Source: an uncultured Brevundimonas sp.
GTDB lineage: Bacteria; Pseudomonadota; Alphaproteobacteria; Caulobacterales; Caulobacteraceae
Direction of reading: 5' to 3'
Assembly (NCBI RefSeq): GCF_947305955.1
Contig: NZ_CAMZFB010000026.1
Location: forward strand, 1 to 38,997
Length of the DNA stretch: 38,997 nt
Under the pieces are notes generated by a model, which saw only the letters and a program-made list of their open reading frames with translations, had not been told where the DNA came from and ran no database searches. Positions 1 to 8,490 of the stretch are shown in pieces; positions within the stretch are counted from its first letter, which is position 1; every line of letters begins with the position of its first letter. The position numbers and the translations under genes were made by a program.

Positions 1-309
1 TATCTACCGATCCACATCCTCCATGTCAACCCGACCTTTCGATCTTTTTCCAGAAGCGCCGTTACCGACATTTAAGGAAAAATCCAAACACACAGAAGCA
101 TTTGGGAGGATGACCGCCTGACGTTGAACCGCTTTAGAAGCGGGTCGCCGTCGGGCGAGGCGGCTGTATAGGCGGCACCGCTTGGTGGAGCAACCCCTAT
201 TTCAGAAAACCTATAAATTTCTGACATATCGGCGCTCGAATGCTCAATTTGACCCCAGTGCAGAGGTCGATTTTTCCCGAGCATCGCACCGCAATGAGGC
301 AAAACGTTC

Positions 310-409
310 TGCAACATTCCCGCTTTGCACGACAAGAGCGTGCAATCATTTCGATAAAAGATGCAAATTAGACGTTTTCTTGCACAAGCAACCCCATCCC
401 TAGTTGCAA
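310..409. promoter_or_regulatory. Cluster of six TGCAA/TTGCA words, possible operator array
   Basis: TGCAA or its complement TTGCA occurs at 310, 325, 341, 362, 380 and 404, six times in 100 bases, where chance would give well under one. The pair at 325-330 and 340-345 forms an inverted repeat TTGCAC-N9-GTGCAA. The last copy, TTGCAA, coincides with the -35 element of the candidate promoter. I infer a binding region for a regulator of the ilv-leu operon. The protein is not identifiable from the sequence, and the words do not fit the E. coli Lrp consensus well. Confidence 0.4.
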
Positions 410-432
410 TGCAGCACGTCGTTCGGCATAAA
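404..432 (+). promoter_or_regulatory. Candidate promoter of the ilv-leu operon
   Basis: TTGCAA (404-409), 17 bases, then CATAAA (427-432): each hexamer matches the general housekeeping consensus at four of six positions. Transcription would begin near 438-440, about ten bases before the ribosome binding site of the leader peptide, which is the usual geometry of an attenuated operon. The match to the Caulobacter-type -10 consensus is poor, so this is only a candidate. Confidence 0.35.
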
Positions 433-447
433 GCAGCCAACTTCAAC

Positions 448-452
448 GAGGG
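448..452 (+). promoter_or_regulatory. Ribosome binding site of the ilv leader peptide
   Basis: GAGGG lies seven bases before the GTG at 460. No comparable site precedes the in-frame ATG at 484, so this site favours GTG 460 as the start of the leader peptide. Confidence 0.6.
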
Positions 453-459
453 TGTCGCT

Positions 460-597
460 GTGAACAGCACGTCTCACATCGCTATGGTCATCAAGACCGC
501 CGCCAAATTTGGCGGTGGCGCGCTGACCCGCGCGGTACTCCTCGTATCGGTACTTATTACCCCGCTCCGACGAGCGGCGTGGATGCCTGTGACCTGA
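460..597 (+). CDS. ilvL: ilv operon leader peptide (45 aa)
   Basis: This is a short open frame between promoter and terminator, ahead of ilvD. It starts at GTG 460 with GAGGG seven bases upstream; an in-frame ATG at 484 would give 37 residues. Residues 26-33 read VLLVSVLI, followed by TPL. The codons of this run (535-567) are GTA, CTC, CTC, GTA, TCG, GTA, CTT, ATT, then CTC a little later. The downstream genes use almost only GTC, CTG and ATC, so every Val, Leu and Ile codon in the run is of a type rare here, whereas earlier codons of the same peptide are the common CTG, GTC and ATC. Such leaders sense charged tRNA: a ribosome that stalls for lack of Val-, Leu- or Ile-tRNA changes the folding of the RNA ahead. 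Attenuation is known for Caulobacter ilvBN and enterobacterial ilv operons. The peptide itself probably has no other role. Confidence 0.85.
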   Translation: MNSTSHIAMVIKTAAKFGGGALTRAVLLVSVLITPLRRAAWMPVT

Positions 598-635
598 CAA
601 GACAACTCAAAGTCAGCCCTGCACCACCCCGCTCT
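562..635 (+). promoter_or_regulatory. Attenuator: pause hairpin and antiterminator
   Basis: Three segments can pair in exclusive ways. Segment 1 (CCGCTC, 562-567) pairs with segment 2 (GAGCGG, 572-577) around a CGAC loop to give the pause hairpin. Segment 2, extended to 572-582 (GAGCGGCGTGG), can instead pair with segment 3 (625-635, CCACCCCGCTC) with one mismatch, forming the antiterminator and removing the left arm of the terminator. Segment 1 lies in the last codons of the leader, just past the rare Val/Leu/Ile codons. A ribosome stalled there masks segment 1, frees segment 2, and lets transcription reach ilvD. Confidence 0.8.
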
Positions 636-656
636 CCGACTGGAAGCGGGGTTTTT
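627..656 (+). terminator. Attenuator terminator before ilvD
   Basis: The stem is CCCCGCT (627-633) with AGCGGGG (645-651), extended by TCC (635-637) with GGA (642-644) across a bulged C, with a GACT loop, followed by TTTTT (652-656). It lies 30 bases after the leader peptide stop and 50 bases before the ilvD start, so it can only act as a conditional terminator. Confidence 0.88.
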
Positions 657-706
657 CATGCTCGTTTCCGGCCTCCTGCCCCTCTCCCCAAAGCGTACCG
701 CACAAG

Positions 707-2452
707 ATGACCGACCAGACCAAGCCTTCCCCCAACTCCCGCAGCGCCTCGGTGACGCAAGGCCCGAGCCGCGCCGCCGCGCGTTCCTACCTGCGCGCAG
801 CCGGTATGCAGGACGGTGACTTCAAGAAGCCGATGATCGGTATCGTGAACACCTGGTCGACGGTCACTCCCTGCAACATGCATCTGGATCGTCTGGCCAA
901 GGATGTCCGTCAGGGCGTCATCGATGCGGGCGGCTGGCCGGTGGACTTCAACACCATCGTCGTCACGGACGGCATTTCGATGGGCACGCCCGGCATGAAG
1001 GCCTCGCTGATCAGCCGCGAGGTCGTGGCTGACTCTATCGAGCTGGCCATTGAGGGGCACCAGCTGGACGGCGTCGTCTGCATCGTCGGCTGTGACAAGA
1101 CCATTCCGGCTGCCGCCATGGCGCTGGCCCGTTTGAACATTCCGGGTCTGGTCTATTACGGCGGCACCATCATGCCGGGCCGTATCAATGGCGAGGAAGT
1201 CTCGGTTCAGGAAGTCTTTGAAGCGATCGGTGCCCACGGGGCCGGCAAGCTGGACGACGAAGGTCTGAAGAAGGTCGAAAGCGCCGTCTGCCCTGGGGCC
1301 GGTGCCTGCGGTGGCCAGTTCACGGCCAACACCATGGCCATGGCACTGTCGATGATGGGCATCTCGCCCATGGGGGCCAATGACGTTCCCGCCGTCGATC
1401 CGGACAAGGCTGCCGAGGGGTATCGCTGCGGCAAGCTGGCCGTCGAGCGCGTCTTTGCCGGGGACAACGCCCGCAAATACATCACCCGCGCCAGCCTGAA
1501 GAATGCGGCCATCGCTTGCTCGGCTTCGGGCGGTTCGACCAATGCGGTCATGCACCTGACAGCCATCGCCGCCGAGGCCGGTGTCGAGTTCGGCATCGAG
1601 GACTGCCATCAGGCCTGTATCGAGGCTCCGGTCATCTGCGACCTGAAGCCGGGTGGCCGCTTCCTGGCCTCGCACCTGTATGTCGCAGGCGGCACCCGTC
1701 TGGTCGCCAAGCGTCTGGCCGAAGCGGGCAAGATCATCAACACCCCGACCGTCTCAGGCGAGAGCCTGTTCGCCGAGGCTGCCAAGGCCGAGGAAGCGCC
1801 GGGCCAACAGGTTGTCACCAGCATCGACAACCCTGTCATGGCGCGCGGCTCCTATGCGGTCATCTATGGCGATGTTGCCCCCGAAGGCGCGATCATCAAG
1901 CTGACCGGCCACAAGGTCGACCGCTTCACCGGTCCGGCCAAGGTCTATGACTGCGAAGAAGATGCGTTCGCCGCCGTCCAGTCGGGCGAGGCGGGCGAAG
2001 GCGATGTCATCATCATCCGCTACGAAGGCCCCAAGGGTGGCCCCGGCATGCGCGAGATGCTGCAGATCACCGCTGCCCTGAAGGGTCGCAAGGTCGAGAA
2101 TGTCGCCCTGCTGACGGACGGTCGTTTCTCGGGTGCATCCTATGGCTTCGTCGCGGGTCACATCTCGCCGGAAGCGGCGGTCGGTGGCCCGATCGCCCTG
2201 ATCGAGAGCGGCGACACCATCACCATCGACGTCACCAACCGCCGCATCGACACCGATGCCGACCTGACCGCCCGCCGCGCCGCCTTTACCCAGCGTGAAC
2301 TGCGCGAGGCCCGCGGCGTCTTTGCCAAATACCGCGCCAGCGTCGCTTCGGCGTCGCAGGGTGCCGTGACCATCCCGAACCCGCCTCCGGCCCAAACGCC
2401 GGATCGCTACCAAGCTATCGCCAATATCGAGACCGTTTCCGAGGACGCCTGA
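707..2452 (+). CDS. ilvD: Dihydroxy-acid dehydratase
   Basis: This Fe-S enzyme dehydrates 2,3-dihydroxy-isovalerate and 2,3-dihydroxy-3-methylvalerate to the keto acids that precede valine and isoleucine. The protein has 581 residues, within the family range. Visible marks are the cysteines of the iron-sulfur site at C56 (TPCNMH), C129 and C201 (ACGGQFTANT), the first family signature GCDKTIPA at 128-135, and the second signature LLTDGRFSGAS in the C-terminal half. Start at ATG 707; the Shine-Dalgarno sequence is weak, and no better in-frame start follows the attenuator. It is the first structural gene of the operon and ends three bases before ilvC. Expression should be set by the attenuator. 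An EDD-type (6-phosphogluconate) dehydratase is the main alternative, made unlikely by the neighbours. Confidence 0.96.
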   Translation: MTDQTKPSPNSRSASVTQGPSRAAARSYLRAAGMQDGDFKKPMIGIVNTWSTVTPCNMHLDRLAKDVRQGVIDAGGWPVDFNTIVVTDGISMGTPGMKASLISREVVADSIELAIEGHQLDGVVCIVGCDKTIPAAAMALARLNIPGLVYYGGTIMPGRINGEEVSVQEVFEAIGAHGAGKLDDEGLKKVESAVCPGAGACGGQFTANTMAMALSMMGISPMGANDVPAVDPDKAAEGYRCGKLAVERVFAGDNARKYITRASLKNAAIACSASGGSTNAVMHLTAIAAEAGVEFGIEDCHQACIEAPVICDLKPGGRFLASHLYVAGGTRLVAKRLAEAGKIINTPTVSGESLFAEAAKAEEAPGQQVVTSIDNPVMARGSYAVIYGDVAPEGAIIKLTGHKVDRFTGPAKVYDCEEDAFAAVQSGEAGEGDVIIIRYEGPKGGPGMREMLQITAALKGRKVENVALLTDGRFSGASYGFVAGHISPEAAVGGPIALIESGDTITIDVTNRRIDTDADLTARRAAFTQRELREARGVFAKYRASVASASQGAVTIPNPPPAQTPDRYQAIANIETVSEDA

Positions 2453-2455
2453 ACC

Positions 2456-3469
2456 ATGGCTATCACCATCTACACCAACGAAGACATCAAGCCGGGCGCC
2501 ATCGCTGGCGAGAAGATTGCCATCATCGGCTATGGCTCGCAGGGCCGCGCCCACGCCCAGAACCTGAAGGACTCGGGCCATGACGTCATCGTCGGCGTCC
2601 GTCACGGCGGCACCGGCTGGAAGCACGCCACCGAAGACGGCCTGCCGACCGCCGAGCCGGCAGAAGCCGTCAAGGATGCCGACATCATCGCCATCCTGAC
2701 GCCGGACATGGTTCAGGCCGAGGTCTATAAAGACGTCATCGAGCCGAACGCCAAGAAGGGCTCGGCCCTGCTGTTCGCCCACGGCTTCTCGATCATCTAT
2801 GGCCGCATCACCCCGCGTGAGGACATGGACGTGATCCTGGTCGCACCGAAGGGTCCGGGCGATCTGGTCCGCCGCGAGTTCCAGCGCGGTCGCGGCGTGC
2901 CGTCGCTGTTCGCCATTGAAAAGGACGTGACCGGAAAGGCCCGCGACCGTGCCATGGGCTATGCCAAGGGCAATGGCGGTGCGACCGGCGGCCTGCTGGA
3001 GACCACCTTCCGCGAAGAGACCGAAACCGATCTGTTCGGTGAACAGGCCGTCCTGTGCGGCGGTGCCAAGGAACTGGTTATCCGCGGCTTCAACACCCTG
3101 GTCGAGGCCGGCTACCAGCCGGAGATCGCCTACTTCGAATGCCTGCACGAGCTGAAGCTGATCGTGGACCTGTTCTACGAAGGCGGCATCTCCAAGATGC
3201 ACCACTTCATCTCGGAAACCGCCAAGTGGGGTGCCCTGATCTCGGGTCCGCGCGTCGTCAATGACGAAACCGCCGCCCGCATGAAGGACGTCCTGAGCGA
3301 CATCCAGTCGGGTGAGTTCGCTCGCCGCTGGATCGAAGAGAACGAGCAAGGCAAGCCGGAATACGAGCGCCTGATGCAGGTCGACCGCGACACCCAGATC
3401 GAAGAGGTCGGTGCCCGTCTGCGTGACCGCATGGCCTGGCTGCAAGCTTCCAAACCCCAAGCTGCCTAA
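2456..3469 (+). CDS. ilvC: Ketol-acid reductoisomerase (NADP+)
   Basis: The enzyme converts 2-acetolactate or 2-aceto-2-hydroxybutyrate, by alkyl migration and reduction, into the dihydroxy acids used by IlvD. At 337 residues it is a class I (short) enzyme; the duplicated class II form of E. coli has about 490. The Rossmann motif GYGSQG is at residues 25-30, followed by [11 protein letters not shown]. The substrate and metal-binding region contains [14 protein letters not shown], and the C-terminal helical domain contains [14 protein letters not shown]. It starts three bases after the ilvD stop, so translation is probably coupled. A class I enzyme sits here next to otherwise enterobacterial-looking IlvG, IlvM and IlvE, so the operon is not a simple copy of the E. 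coli one. Confidence 0.97.
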   Translation: MAITIYTNEDIKPGAIAGEKIAIIGYGSQGRAHAQNLKDSGHDVIVGVRHGGTGWKHATEDGLPTAEPAEAVKDADIIAILTPDMVQAEVYKDVIEPNAKKGSALLFAHGFSIIYGRITPREDMDVILVAPKGPGDLVRREFQRGRGVPSLFAIEKDVTGKARDRAMGYAKGNGGATGGLLETTFREETETDLFGEQAVLCGGAKELVIRGFNTLVEAGYQPEIAYFECLHELKLIVDLFYEGGISKMHHFISETAKWGALISGPRVVNDETAARMKDVLSDIQSGEFARRWIEENEQGKPEYERLMQVDRDTQIEEVGARLRDRMAWLQASKPQAA

Positions 3470-3509
3470 CACGGCCGCTTAATCGGTATCCCCCACGGAC
3501 CCCGCCCTG

Positions 3510-5219
3510 ATGACTGTCGCTACTATTCAAACGTCCGCCAACGAGACCACCGTCCAAACCGGTGCCAGCCTCGTCGTCTCCACTCTGGAGCGGATGGGCG
3601 TCGATGTAGTGTTCGGCTATCCGGGCGGGGCCATCATGCCGATCTATGACGCCATCGCCGGTTCCGGCGTACGTCACTATCTGTGCCGCCACGAACAGGG
3701 CGCAGCCTTTGCCGCCGATGCCTATGCCCGTGCCTCGGGCAAGGTCGGCGTCTGCATGGCCACGTCTGGCCCCGGTGCCACCAATCTGGTCACCGGCATT
3801 GCCAATGCCATGCTGGATTCCGTTCCCATGGTCTGCATCACGGGCAATGTCCCGCAGGCCGTCATGGGCACCGACGCCTTTCAGGAAGTCGACATCATGG
3901 GCGTGACCATGCCTTTGGTGAAGCACTCCTATCTGGTCCGCGATGCGGCCGACGTTCCGGCCATCATCGAGGAAGCCTTCCACATCGCCCGCACGGGTCG
4001 CCCGGGTCCGGTCCTGATCGACCTGCCCAAGGACATCCAGTTCCAGTCGACCGAGAACGTTCGGCCCTTCCATCTGCCGAACGACAATGGCATCGCCGAC
4101 AGCGCCGCGATCAAGGCCGCTGCCGAGGCTATCCGTTCGGCCAAACGCCCCATCATCTATATCGGTGGCGGCGCAAAGATTTCCGGTGCCGTCGAGGCCG
4201 TGCGCGAGTTCGCCAGCCTGACCGGCATCCCCCAGGTCTCGACCCTGAACGCGCTGGGCACCATCCCGACCGGACAGGACAACTATCTGGGCATGCTGGG
4301 CATGCACGGCACCCGCGCGGCCAACGATGCCGTTCAGGCATCGGACCTGCTGATCGTCGTCGGCGCACGCTTTGACGACCGCGCCACCGGCAAACTGTCC
4401 GAGTTCGCCCCCGATGCGGGCGTCATCCATTTCGACGTCGATGCGTCCGAGATCGGCAAGCTGCGCCCTGTCGCTGTTCCTGTCGTCGGTGACCTGCGTC
4501 CCAATCTGGAAGCCCTGAACCGCGAACTGCAATCAGGGGCTGCCATCTCGGTCGGTGAGTGGGCCGACAAATGCCGTGGCGAAATGGCCGCCTGCGCCGT
4601 CAACTATAATGCGCCGGGCGACAGCATCTATGCCCCGGCCCTGCTGAACGAACTGTCGAAAAAGGCAGGCCCATCCTTCATCGCCGCCTGCGACGTCGGC
4701 CAGCACCAGATGTGGGTCGCCCAGCACTGCGCGTTCTCGCGCCCGCAAGCCCACATCACCTCGGGTGGTCTGGGGGCCATGGGCTTTGGCCTGCCTGCCG
4801 GTATCGGTGCCAAGCTGGCAGATCCGGACGCCTGCGTCGTCACCATCACCGGCGACGGCGGCGTGATGATGAACATTCAGGAGCTGGCGACCGTCAACCG
4901 CTTCAAGATCCCGCTGAAGATCGTGCTGCTGGACAACTCGCGTCTGGGCATGGTGCGCCAGTGGCAGGAGTTCTTCTTCGAGCGGAACTTCTCCGAGGTC
5001 GACCTGTCCGACAACCCCGACTTCGTGAAGGTGGCCGAGGCCTTTGGCATCCCCGCCTTCCGCATCGAGACCAAGGATCAGGTCTCCGACGGCATCGACC
5101 GTCTGCTGGCTGCCGATGGTCCGATCCTGATGCACGTCATCATCAATCCCGAAGACAACGTCTGGCCGCTGGTTCCGCCGGGCAAGAACAACGCTGAAAT
5201 GATGGAGGGCTCGCGATGA
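3510..5219 (+). CDS. ilvG: Acetolactate synthase large (catalytic) subunit, IlvG-like
   Basis: This thiamine-diphosphate enzyme condenses pyruvate with pyruvate or 2-oxobutyrate, the first common step of branched-chain synthesis. It has 569 residues: an N-terminal PYR domain with FGYPGGAIMP and the catalytic glutamate E62 in CRHEQGAA, a central domain with GARFDDRATGKL, and a C-terminal PP domain with the cofactor motif GDG at 448-450 (GDGGVMMN). The text is closer to the E. coli isozyme II subunit IlvG, as I recall it, than to IlvB or IlvI. Long stretches such as YLGMLGMHGT, VGQHQMW, LGMVRQWQ and the ending ENVWPLVPPG agree. The partner is the short subunit encoded directly downstream; the two frames overlap in ATGA. 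The 40-base gap after ilvC contains no obvious promoter. Confidence 0.95.
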   Translation: MTVATIQTSANETTVQTGASLVVSTLERMGVDVVFGYPGGAIMPIYDAIAGSGVRHYLCRHEQGAAFAADAYARASGKVGVCMATSGPGATNLVTGIANAMLDSVPMVCITGNVPQAVMGTDAFQEVDIMGVTMPLVKHSYLVRDAADVPAIIEEAFHIARTGRPGPVLIDLPKDIQFQSTENVRPFHLPNDNGIADSAAIKAAAEAIRSAKRPIIYIGGGAKISGAVEAVREFASLTGIPQVSTLNALGTIPTGQDNYLGMLGMHGTRAANDAVQASDLLIVVGARFDDRATGKLSEFAPDAGVIHFDVDASEIGKLRPVAVPVVGDLRPNLEALNRELQSGAAISVGEWADKCRGEMAACAVNYNAPGDSIYAPALLNELSKKAGPSFIAACDVGQHQMWVAQHCAFSRPQAHITSGGLGAMGFGLPAGIGAKLADPDACVVTITGDGGVMMNIQELATVNRFKIPLKIVLLDNSRLGMVRQWQEFFFERNFSEVDLSDNPDFVKVAEAFGIPAFRIETKDQVSDGIDRLLAADGPILMHVIINPEDNVWPLVPPGKNNAEMMEGSR

Positions 5220-5464
5220 GCAACACTATCCATATCCAGATCGACCGCGCTGACGGCTCGCTGCAGCGTCTGATCGGCCTCGTAGAGCGCCGTGGGTTCG
5301 AGATCCACGGCATGAACATGGCCGATATGGGTGACTGGCGCACGCTGGCCCTGACTGTCGCCAGCCGCGACGGCACCCGCTGCATCGACAATCTGGGCCG
5401 TCAGATCGACCGCCTGTTTGGCGTGCGCCGCATCGAGGCTCCGGCCTCGGCCAACGCCGCCTGA
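5216..5464 (+). CDS. ilvM: Acetolactate synthase small subunit, IlvM-like
   Basis: An 82-residue protein that is essentially one ACT domain: IHIQIDRADGSLQRLIGLV, then RRGFEIHGMNMADMG, LALTVASRDG and a final IDRLFGVRRIEAP. The usual alphaproteobacterial small subunit (IlvN/IlvH) has about 160-180 residues with a second C-terminal domain, which is missing here. The stop codon is genuine and is followed by a short gap and ilvE, so this is not a truncation within a longer reading frame. Length and the RRGF...MNMA signature match E. coli IlvM (87 residues). IlvM stabilises and activates IlvG, and that isozyme is resistant to valine inhibition; whether this holds here is inference. Start ATG 5216 overlaps the ilvG stop by four bases. 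Confidence 0.9.
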   Translation: MSNTIHIQIDRADGSLQRLIGLVERRGFEIHGMNMADMGDWRTLALTVASRDGTRCIDNLGRQIDRLFGVRRIEAPASANAA

Positions 5465-5522
5465 TCCCCCTTCCTTACTCGCGTAATTCGCGGCCTCGGC
5501 CGCAGACTGGACTGACAAGACA

Positions 5523-6488
5523 ATGAAGCCGCTGGCCCAAAAGATCTGGTTCAATGGAAAGCTGACTGCGTGGGAGAACTGTACCGTCCACGTGATGAGC
5601 CATGCGCTTCACTACGGCACCTCGGTGTTCGAAGGCATCCGCGTCTATGACACCCCGAACGGCCCGTGCGGCTTCCGTCTGACGGACCACGTGCGCCGCC
5701 TGCACGACAGCGCCCGCATCTACCACTTCCCCATGCCCTATTCGGTCGAGGAACTGGTTCAGGCCTGCCGTGACACCGTCGCGTCCGAGGGGCTGAAGTC
5801 GGCCTACATCCGCCCACTGGCGTTCCTGGGCGGCTGCGGCATGGGCGTGACCCCGTCGCCCGATGCCATCACCACCGACGTCATGATCGCCGCCTTCCCG
5901 TGGGGGGCCTATCTGGGCGAAGAAGCTCTGGAGCGCGGCGTCGATGCCTGCATCTCCAGCTGGAACCGCGTGGCCCCGAACACCATCCCGACCGGTGCCA
6001 AGGCTGGTGGCAACTATCTGTCCGGCTATCTGATCGGTCGCGAAGCCCGTCAGGGCGGCTATGGCGAGGGTATCGCTCTGGGCGCTGACGGCCTGCTGTC
6101 CGAGGGCGCGGGCGAGAACCTGTTCGTCGTGCGTGACGGCGTGCTGATGACCCCGCCGTCATCCTCGTCGATCTTGCAAGGCATCACCCGTGACAGCGTG
6201 ATCAAGCTGGCTCGCGGTCTGGGCTATGAAACCCGCGAACAGACCATGACCCGCGAGAGCCTGTACGTCGCTGACGAAGTCTTCATGACCGGCACCGCCG
6301 CCGAGATCACCCCCGTCCGCTCGGTCGACGGCATCACCACCCGCGCCGCAGGTCCGGGTCCGGTGACCAAGGCCGTCAACAAGGCTTTCCGTGGCCTGTT
6401 CGATGGCACCACGCCGGACCGCTACGGCTGGCTGGAGCCGATCCACACCACCGCCACCACCAAGGAGCGCCAGCATGAGCCAGCCTAA
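5523..6488 (+). CDS. ilvE: Branched-chain amino acid aminotransferase
   Basis: This PLP enzyme moves the amino group of glutamate onto the keto acids of valine, isoleucine and leucine. It has 321 residues, fold-type IV. The PLP lysine is K160 in [29 protein letters not shown] near the N-terminus, SEGAGENLF and the signature [25 protein letters not shown] all resemble recalled E. coli IlvE strongly. The 58-base gap after ilvM contains two mutually exclusive small hairpins (CGCG at 5480-5483 with 5489-5492, and the palindrome at 5490-5503), without a T-tract. The 3' end overlaps leuC by 14 bases and carries its ribosome binding site. Being the last step for all three amino acids, it is well placed between the ilv and leu parts. 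Confidence 0.96.
   Translation: MKPLAQKIWFNGKLTAWENCTVHVMSHALHYGTSVFEGIRVYDTPNGPCGFRLTDHVRRLHDSARIYHFPMPYSVEELVQACRDTVASEGLKSAYIRPLAFLGGCGMGVTPSPDAITTDVMIAAFPWGAYLGEEALERGVDACISSWNRVAPNTIPTGAKAGGNYLSGYLIGREARQGGYGEGIALGADGLLSEGAGENLFVVRDGVLMTPPSSSSILQGITRDSVIKLARGLGYETREQTMTRESLYVADEVFMTGTAAEITPVRSVDGITTRAAGPGPVTKAVNKAFRGLFDGTTPDRYGWLEPIHTTATTKERQHEPA
6461..6466 (+). promoter_or_regulatory. Ribosome binding site that fixes the leuC start
   Basis: AAGGAG lies inside the end of ilvE, eight bases before ATG 6475. It marks this ATG as the start of leuC rather than the earlier in-frame ATG at 6391, which would add 28 unrelated residues read through ilvE. Confidence 0.85.
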
Positions 6489-7890
6489 GACGCTCTATGA
6501 AAAGGTGTGGGAGCGTCACGTCGTCGTCCCCGAGACCGACGCCACACCGGGCGTGATGTATGTGGACCTGCATCTGGTCCACGAGGTCACCTCGCCCCAG
6601 GCCTTTGCCGAACTGGATGCGCGCGGCCTGAAGGTGCGCCGTCCGGACCGCACCTTTGCCACGCTGGACCATTCCACCCCCACCCTGCCCGCAGGACCGG
6701 ATGGCCACCGCCCCTATGTCACCGAACAGGCCAGGAAACAGGTCGAGACGCTGGAAGCCAATACCAAGCGCTTCGGCATCGAACTGGCCGGATGGGACAG
6801 CGACCAGCGCGGCGTGGTTCACGTCATGGGTCCGGAACAGGGCCTGACCCAGCCGGGTATGACGGTCGTCTGCGGTGACAGCCATACCGCCACCCACGGC
6901 GCGTTCGGCGCTCTGGCCTTTGGCATCGGCACCTCGGAAGTGGGTCACGTTCTGGCGACCCAATGCCTGCTGCAACGCCGCGCCAAGACCCTGCGCGTGA
7001 CCGTGGACGGTGAACTGCAGGCGGGCGTCTCGGGCAAGGATGTGGCTCTGGCCATCATCGCCGAGATCGGCTTTGGCGGCGGCACAGGCTATGTCATTGA
7101 ATACGCGGGCTCGGCCATCCGCTCGCTGGACATGGAAGGGCGCATGACCCTGTGCAACATGTCGATCGAGGCCGGTGCCCGTGCGGGCATGATCGCGCCG
7201 GACCAGACCACCATCGACTGGTTGCGCGGCCGCAAATATGTGCCCGCCGACTATGAGGCCGCCGCCAGGGACTGGCTGTCGCTGGCCACCGACGAAGGCG
7301 CGGCCTTCGACAAGGAAGTGCGTCTGGACGGTTCCGCCATCCGCCCGATGGCCACATGGGGCACCACCCCCGACGCCGCCGTCCCCATCGGCACCCCCGC
7401 CCCGCAACCGCAGTCGGAATCCGACGCCAAGGCTCTGGCCTATATGGGCTTCACCGCTGGCGAGGTAACGACCAAGGAAAAGGTCGATGTGGTCTTCGTC
7501 GGCTCGTGCACCAATGGCCGCCTGCCCGACATGCGCGTGGTGGCGGACATACTGAAGGGGCGCAAGGTCGCCGACGGCGTCCGCATGCTGGTCGTCCCCG
7601 GCTCGGAAGCCGTGCGCCAACAGGCCGAGGCCGAGGGCCTGCACAAGATCATCACCGCCGCCGGCGCCGAATGGCGCATCCCCGGCTGTTCGATGTGCAT
7701 TGCCATGAACGGCGATGTGGTGGGCGAGGGCCAGCTGTGCGTCTCGACCTCCAACCGCAATTTCGAGGGCCGTCAGGGCAAGGGCGCCCGCACCGTTCTG
7801 GCCAGCCCCGCCACCGCCGCCGCCAGCGCCGTGGCCGGTCATCTGGCCGACCCGCGCGACTATCCCGTGCTGGTCGAGGAGGCCGCGTAA
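6475..7890 (+). CDS. leuC: 3-isopropylmalate dehydratase large subunit
   Basis: With LeuD this subunit isomerises 2-isopropylmalate to 3-isopropylmalate in leucine synthesis. It belongs to the aconitase family. It has 471 residues from ATG 6475, beginning [17 protein letters not shown] as the family does. The 4Fe-4S ligands are C345 (GSCTNGR), C405 and C408 (PGCSMC), nearly the same positions as in E. coli. Other motifs are [34 protein letters not shown] and [12 protein letters not shown]. It overlaps the end of ilvE by 14 bases and abuts leuD with no gap, so the subunits should be made together. leuA, the preceding step, is not in the window. Confidence 0.97.
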   Translation: MSQPKTLYEKVWERHVVVPETDATPGVMYVDLHLVHEVTSPQAFAELDARGLKVRRPDRTFATLDHSTPTLPAGPDGHRPYVTEQARKQVETLEANTKRFGIELAGWDSDQRGVVHVMGPEQGLTQPGMTVVCGDSHTATHGAFGALAFGIGTSEVGHVLATQCLLQRRAKTLRVTVDGELQAGVSGKDVALAIIAEIGFGGGTGYVIEYAGSAIRSLDMEGRMTLCNMSIEAGARAGMIAPDQTTIDWLRGRKYVPADYEAAARDWLSLATDEGAAFDKEVRLDGSAIRPMATWGTTPDAAVPIGTPAPQPQSESDAKALAYMGFTAGEVTTKEKVDVVFVGSCTNGRLPDMRVVADILKGRKVADGVRMLVVPGSEAVRQQAEAEGLHKIITAAGAEWRIPGCSMCIAMNGDVVGEGQLCVSTSNRNFEGRQGKGARTVLASPATAAASAVAGHLADPRDYPVLVEEAA

Positions 7891-8490
7891 ATGGAACCCT
7901 TCAAGACGCTGACCTCCAAGGTCGTGGTCCTGTCGCAGGCCAATATCGACACCGACCAGATCATTCCGGCCCGCTTCCTGACCACGACGACCCGCGACGG
8001 TCTGGGTGATCAGGCCTTCTATGACTGGCGCTATGAAGCCGATGGCTCGCGCAAGCCCGAGGCCATCCTGAACCGGATCGATCCCGCCGAGCACCGTATC
8101 CTGCTGGGCGGGCCGAACTTCGCCTGCGGCTCCTCGCGCGAGCATGCCCCGTGGGCCCTGCTGGACTACGGCTTCCGCGTCGTCATCTCGACCGAGATCG
8201 CCGACATCTTCACCTCCAACGCGCTGAAGAACGGCCTGCTGCCGATCGTGGTGAGCCAACAAGTCTGGGACGATCTGGCCCAGCATCAGGACCAGCCCGT
8301 CACCATCGATCTGGAAAACAACCGCATCCAGCGCGGCAATGCCGAGCCGGTGGCCTTCAAGGTTGATGCCTTCGCCCGCCAGTGCCTGATCGACGGCGTC
8401 GACACCCTCGGCTGGCTGCTGGCCCGCGACGAAAACATTTCGGCTTTCGAAGCCGCCCGCAATGACCCCAAACCGGAGATCGCACGATGA
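7891..8490 (+). CDS. leuD: 3-isopropylmalate dehydratase small subunit
   Basis: The 199-residue swivel domain partner of LeuC, completing the isopropylmalate isomerase active site. It shows the small-subunit pattern: ANIDTDQIIPARFL near the N-terminus and GGPNFACGSSREHAPWALLDYGFRVVIS in the middle. The length is normal for the proteobacterial form. The ATG directly follows the leuC TAA, with GAGGAGG inside the end of leuC as ribosome binding site. The last four bases overlap the leuB start (ATGA). Nothing is missing or unusual in the sequence. Confidence 0.97.
   Translation: MEPFKTLTSKVVVLSQANIDTDQIIPARFLTTTTRDGLGDQAFYDWRYEADGSRKPEAILNRIDPAEHRILLGGPNFACGSSREHAPWALLDYGFRVVISTEIADIFTSNALKNGLLPIVVSQQVWDDLAQHQDQPVTIDLENNRIQRGNAEPVAFKVDAFARQCLIDGVDTLGWLLARDENISAFEAARNDPKPEIAR

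Larger units (their letters stand above)
1..459. other. Non-coding region upstream of the ilv leader
   Basis: No convincing gene is visible here. Open frames on both strands are short, lack ribosome binding sites, and use codons unlike the genes to the right. The stretch is clearly more AT-rich than the rest of the window, especially between 200 and 420, as expected of regulatory DNA. A short perfect hairpin (129-134 with 138-143, loop TAG) has no T-tract, so I do not call it a terminator. The right part, 310-459, holds the repeated TGCAA words, a candidate promoter and the ribosome binding site of the leader peptide, listed separately. Confidence 0.6.

Noticed and set aside
129..143. Small hairpin CCGCTT-TAG-AAGCGG as a possible terminator of an upstream gene
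   Set aside because: No T-tract on either side and no gene end visible next to it.
72..470. A 132-codon minus-strand frame in the region upstream of the ilv leader
   Set aside because: Composition is unlike the real proteins here (many Cys, Ser, Arg), no ribosome binding site, and it would run through the promoter and repeated words of the ilv operon.
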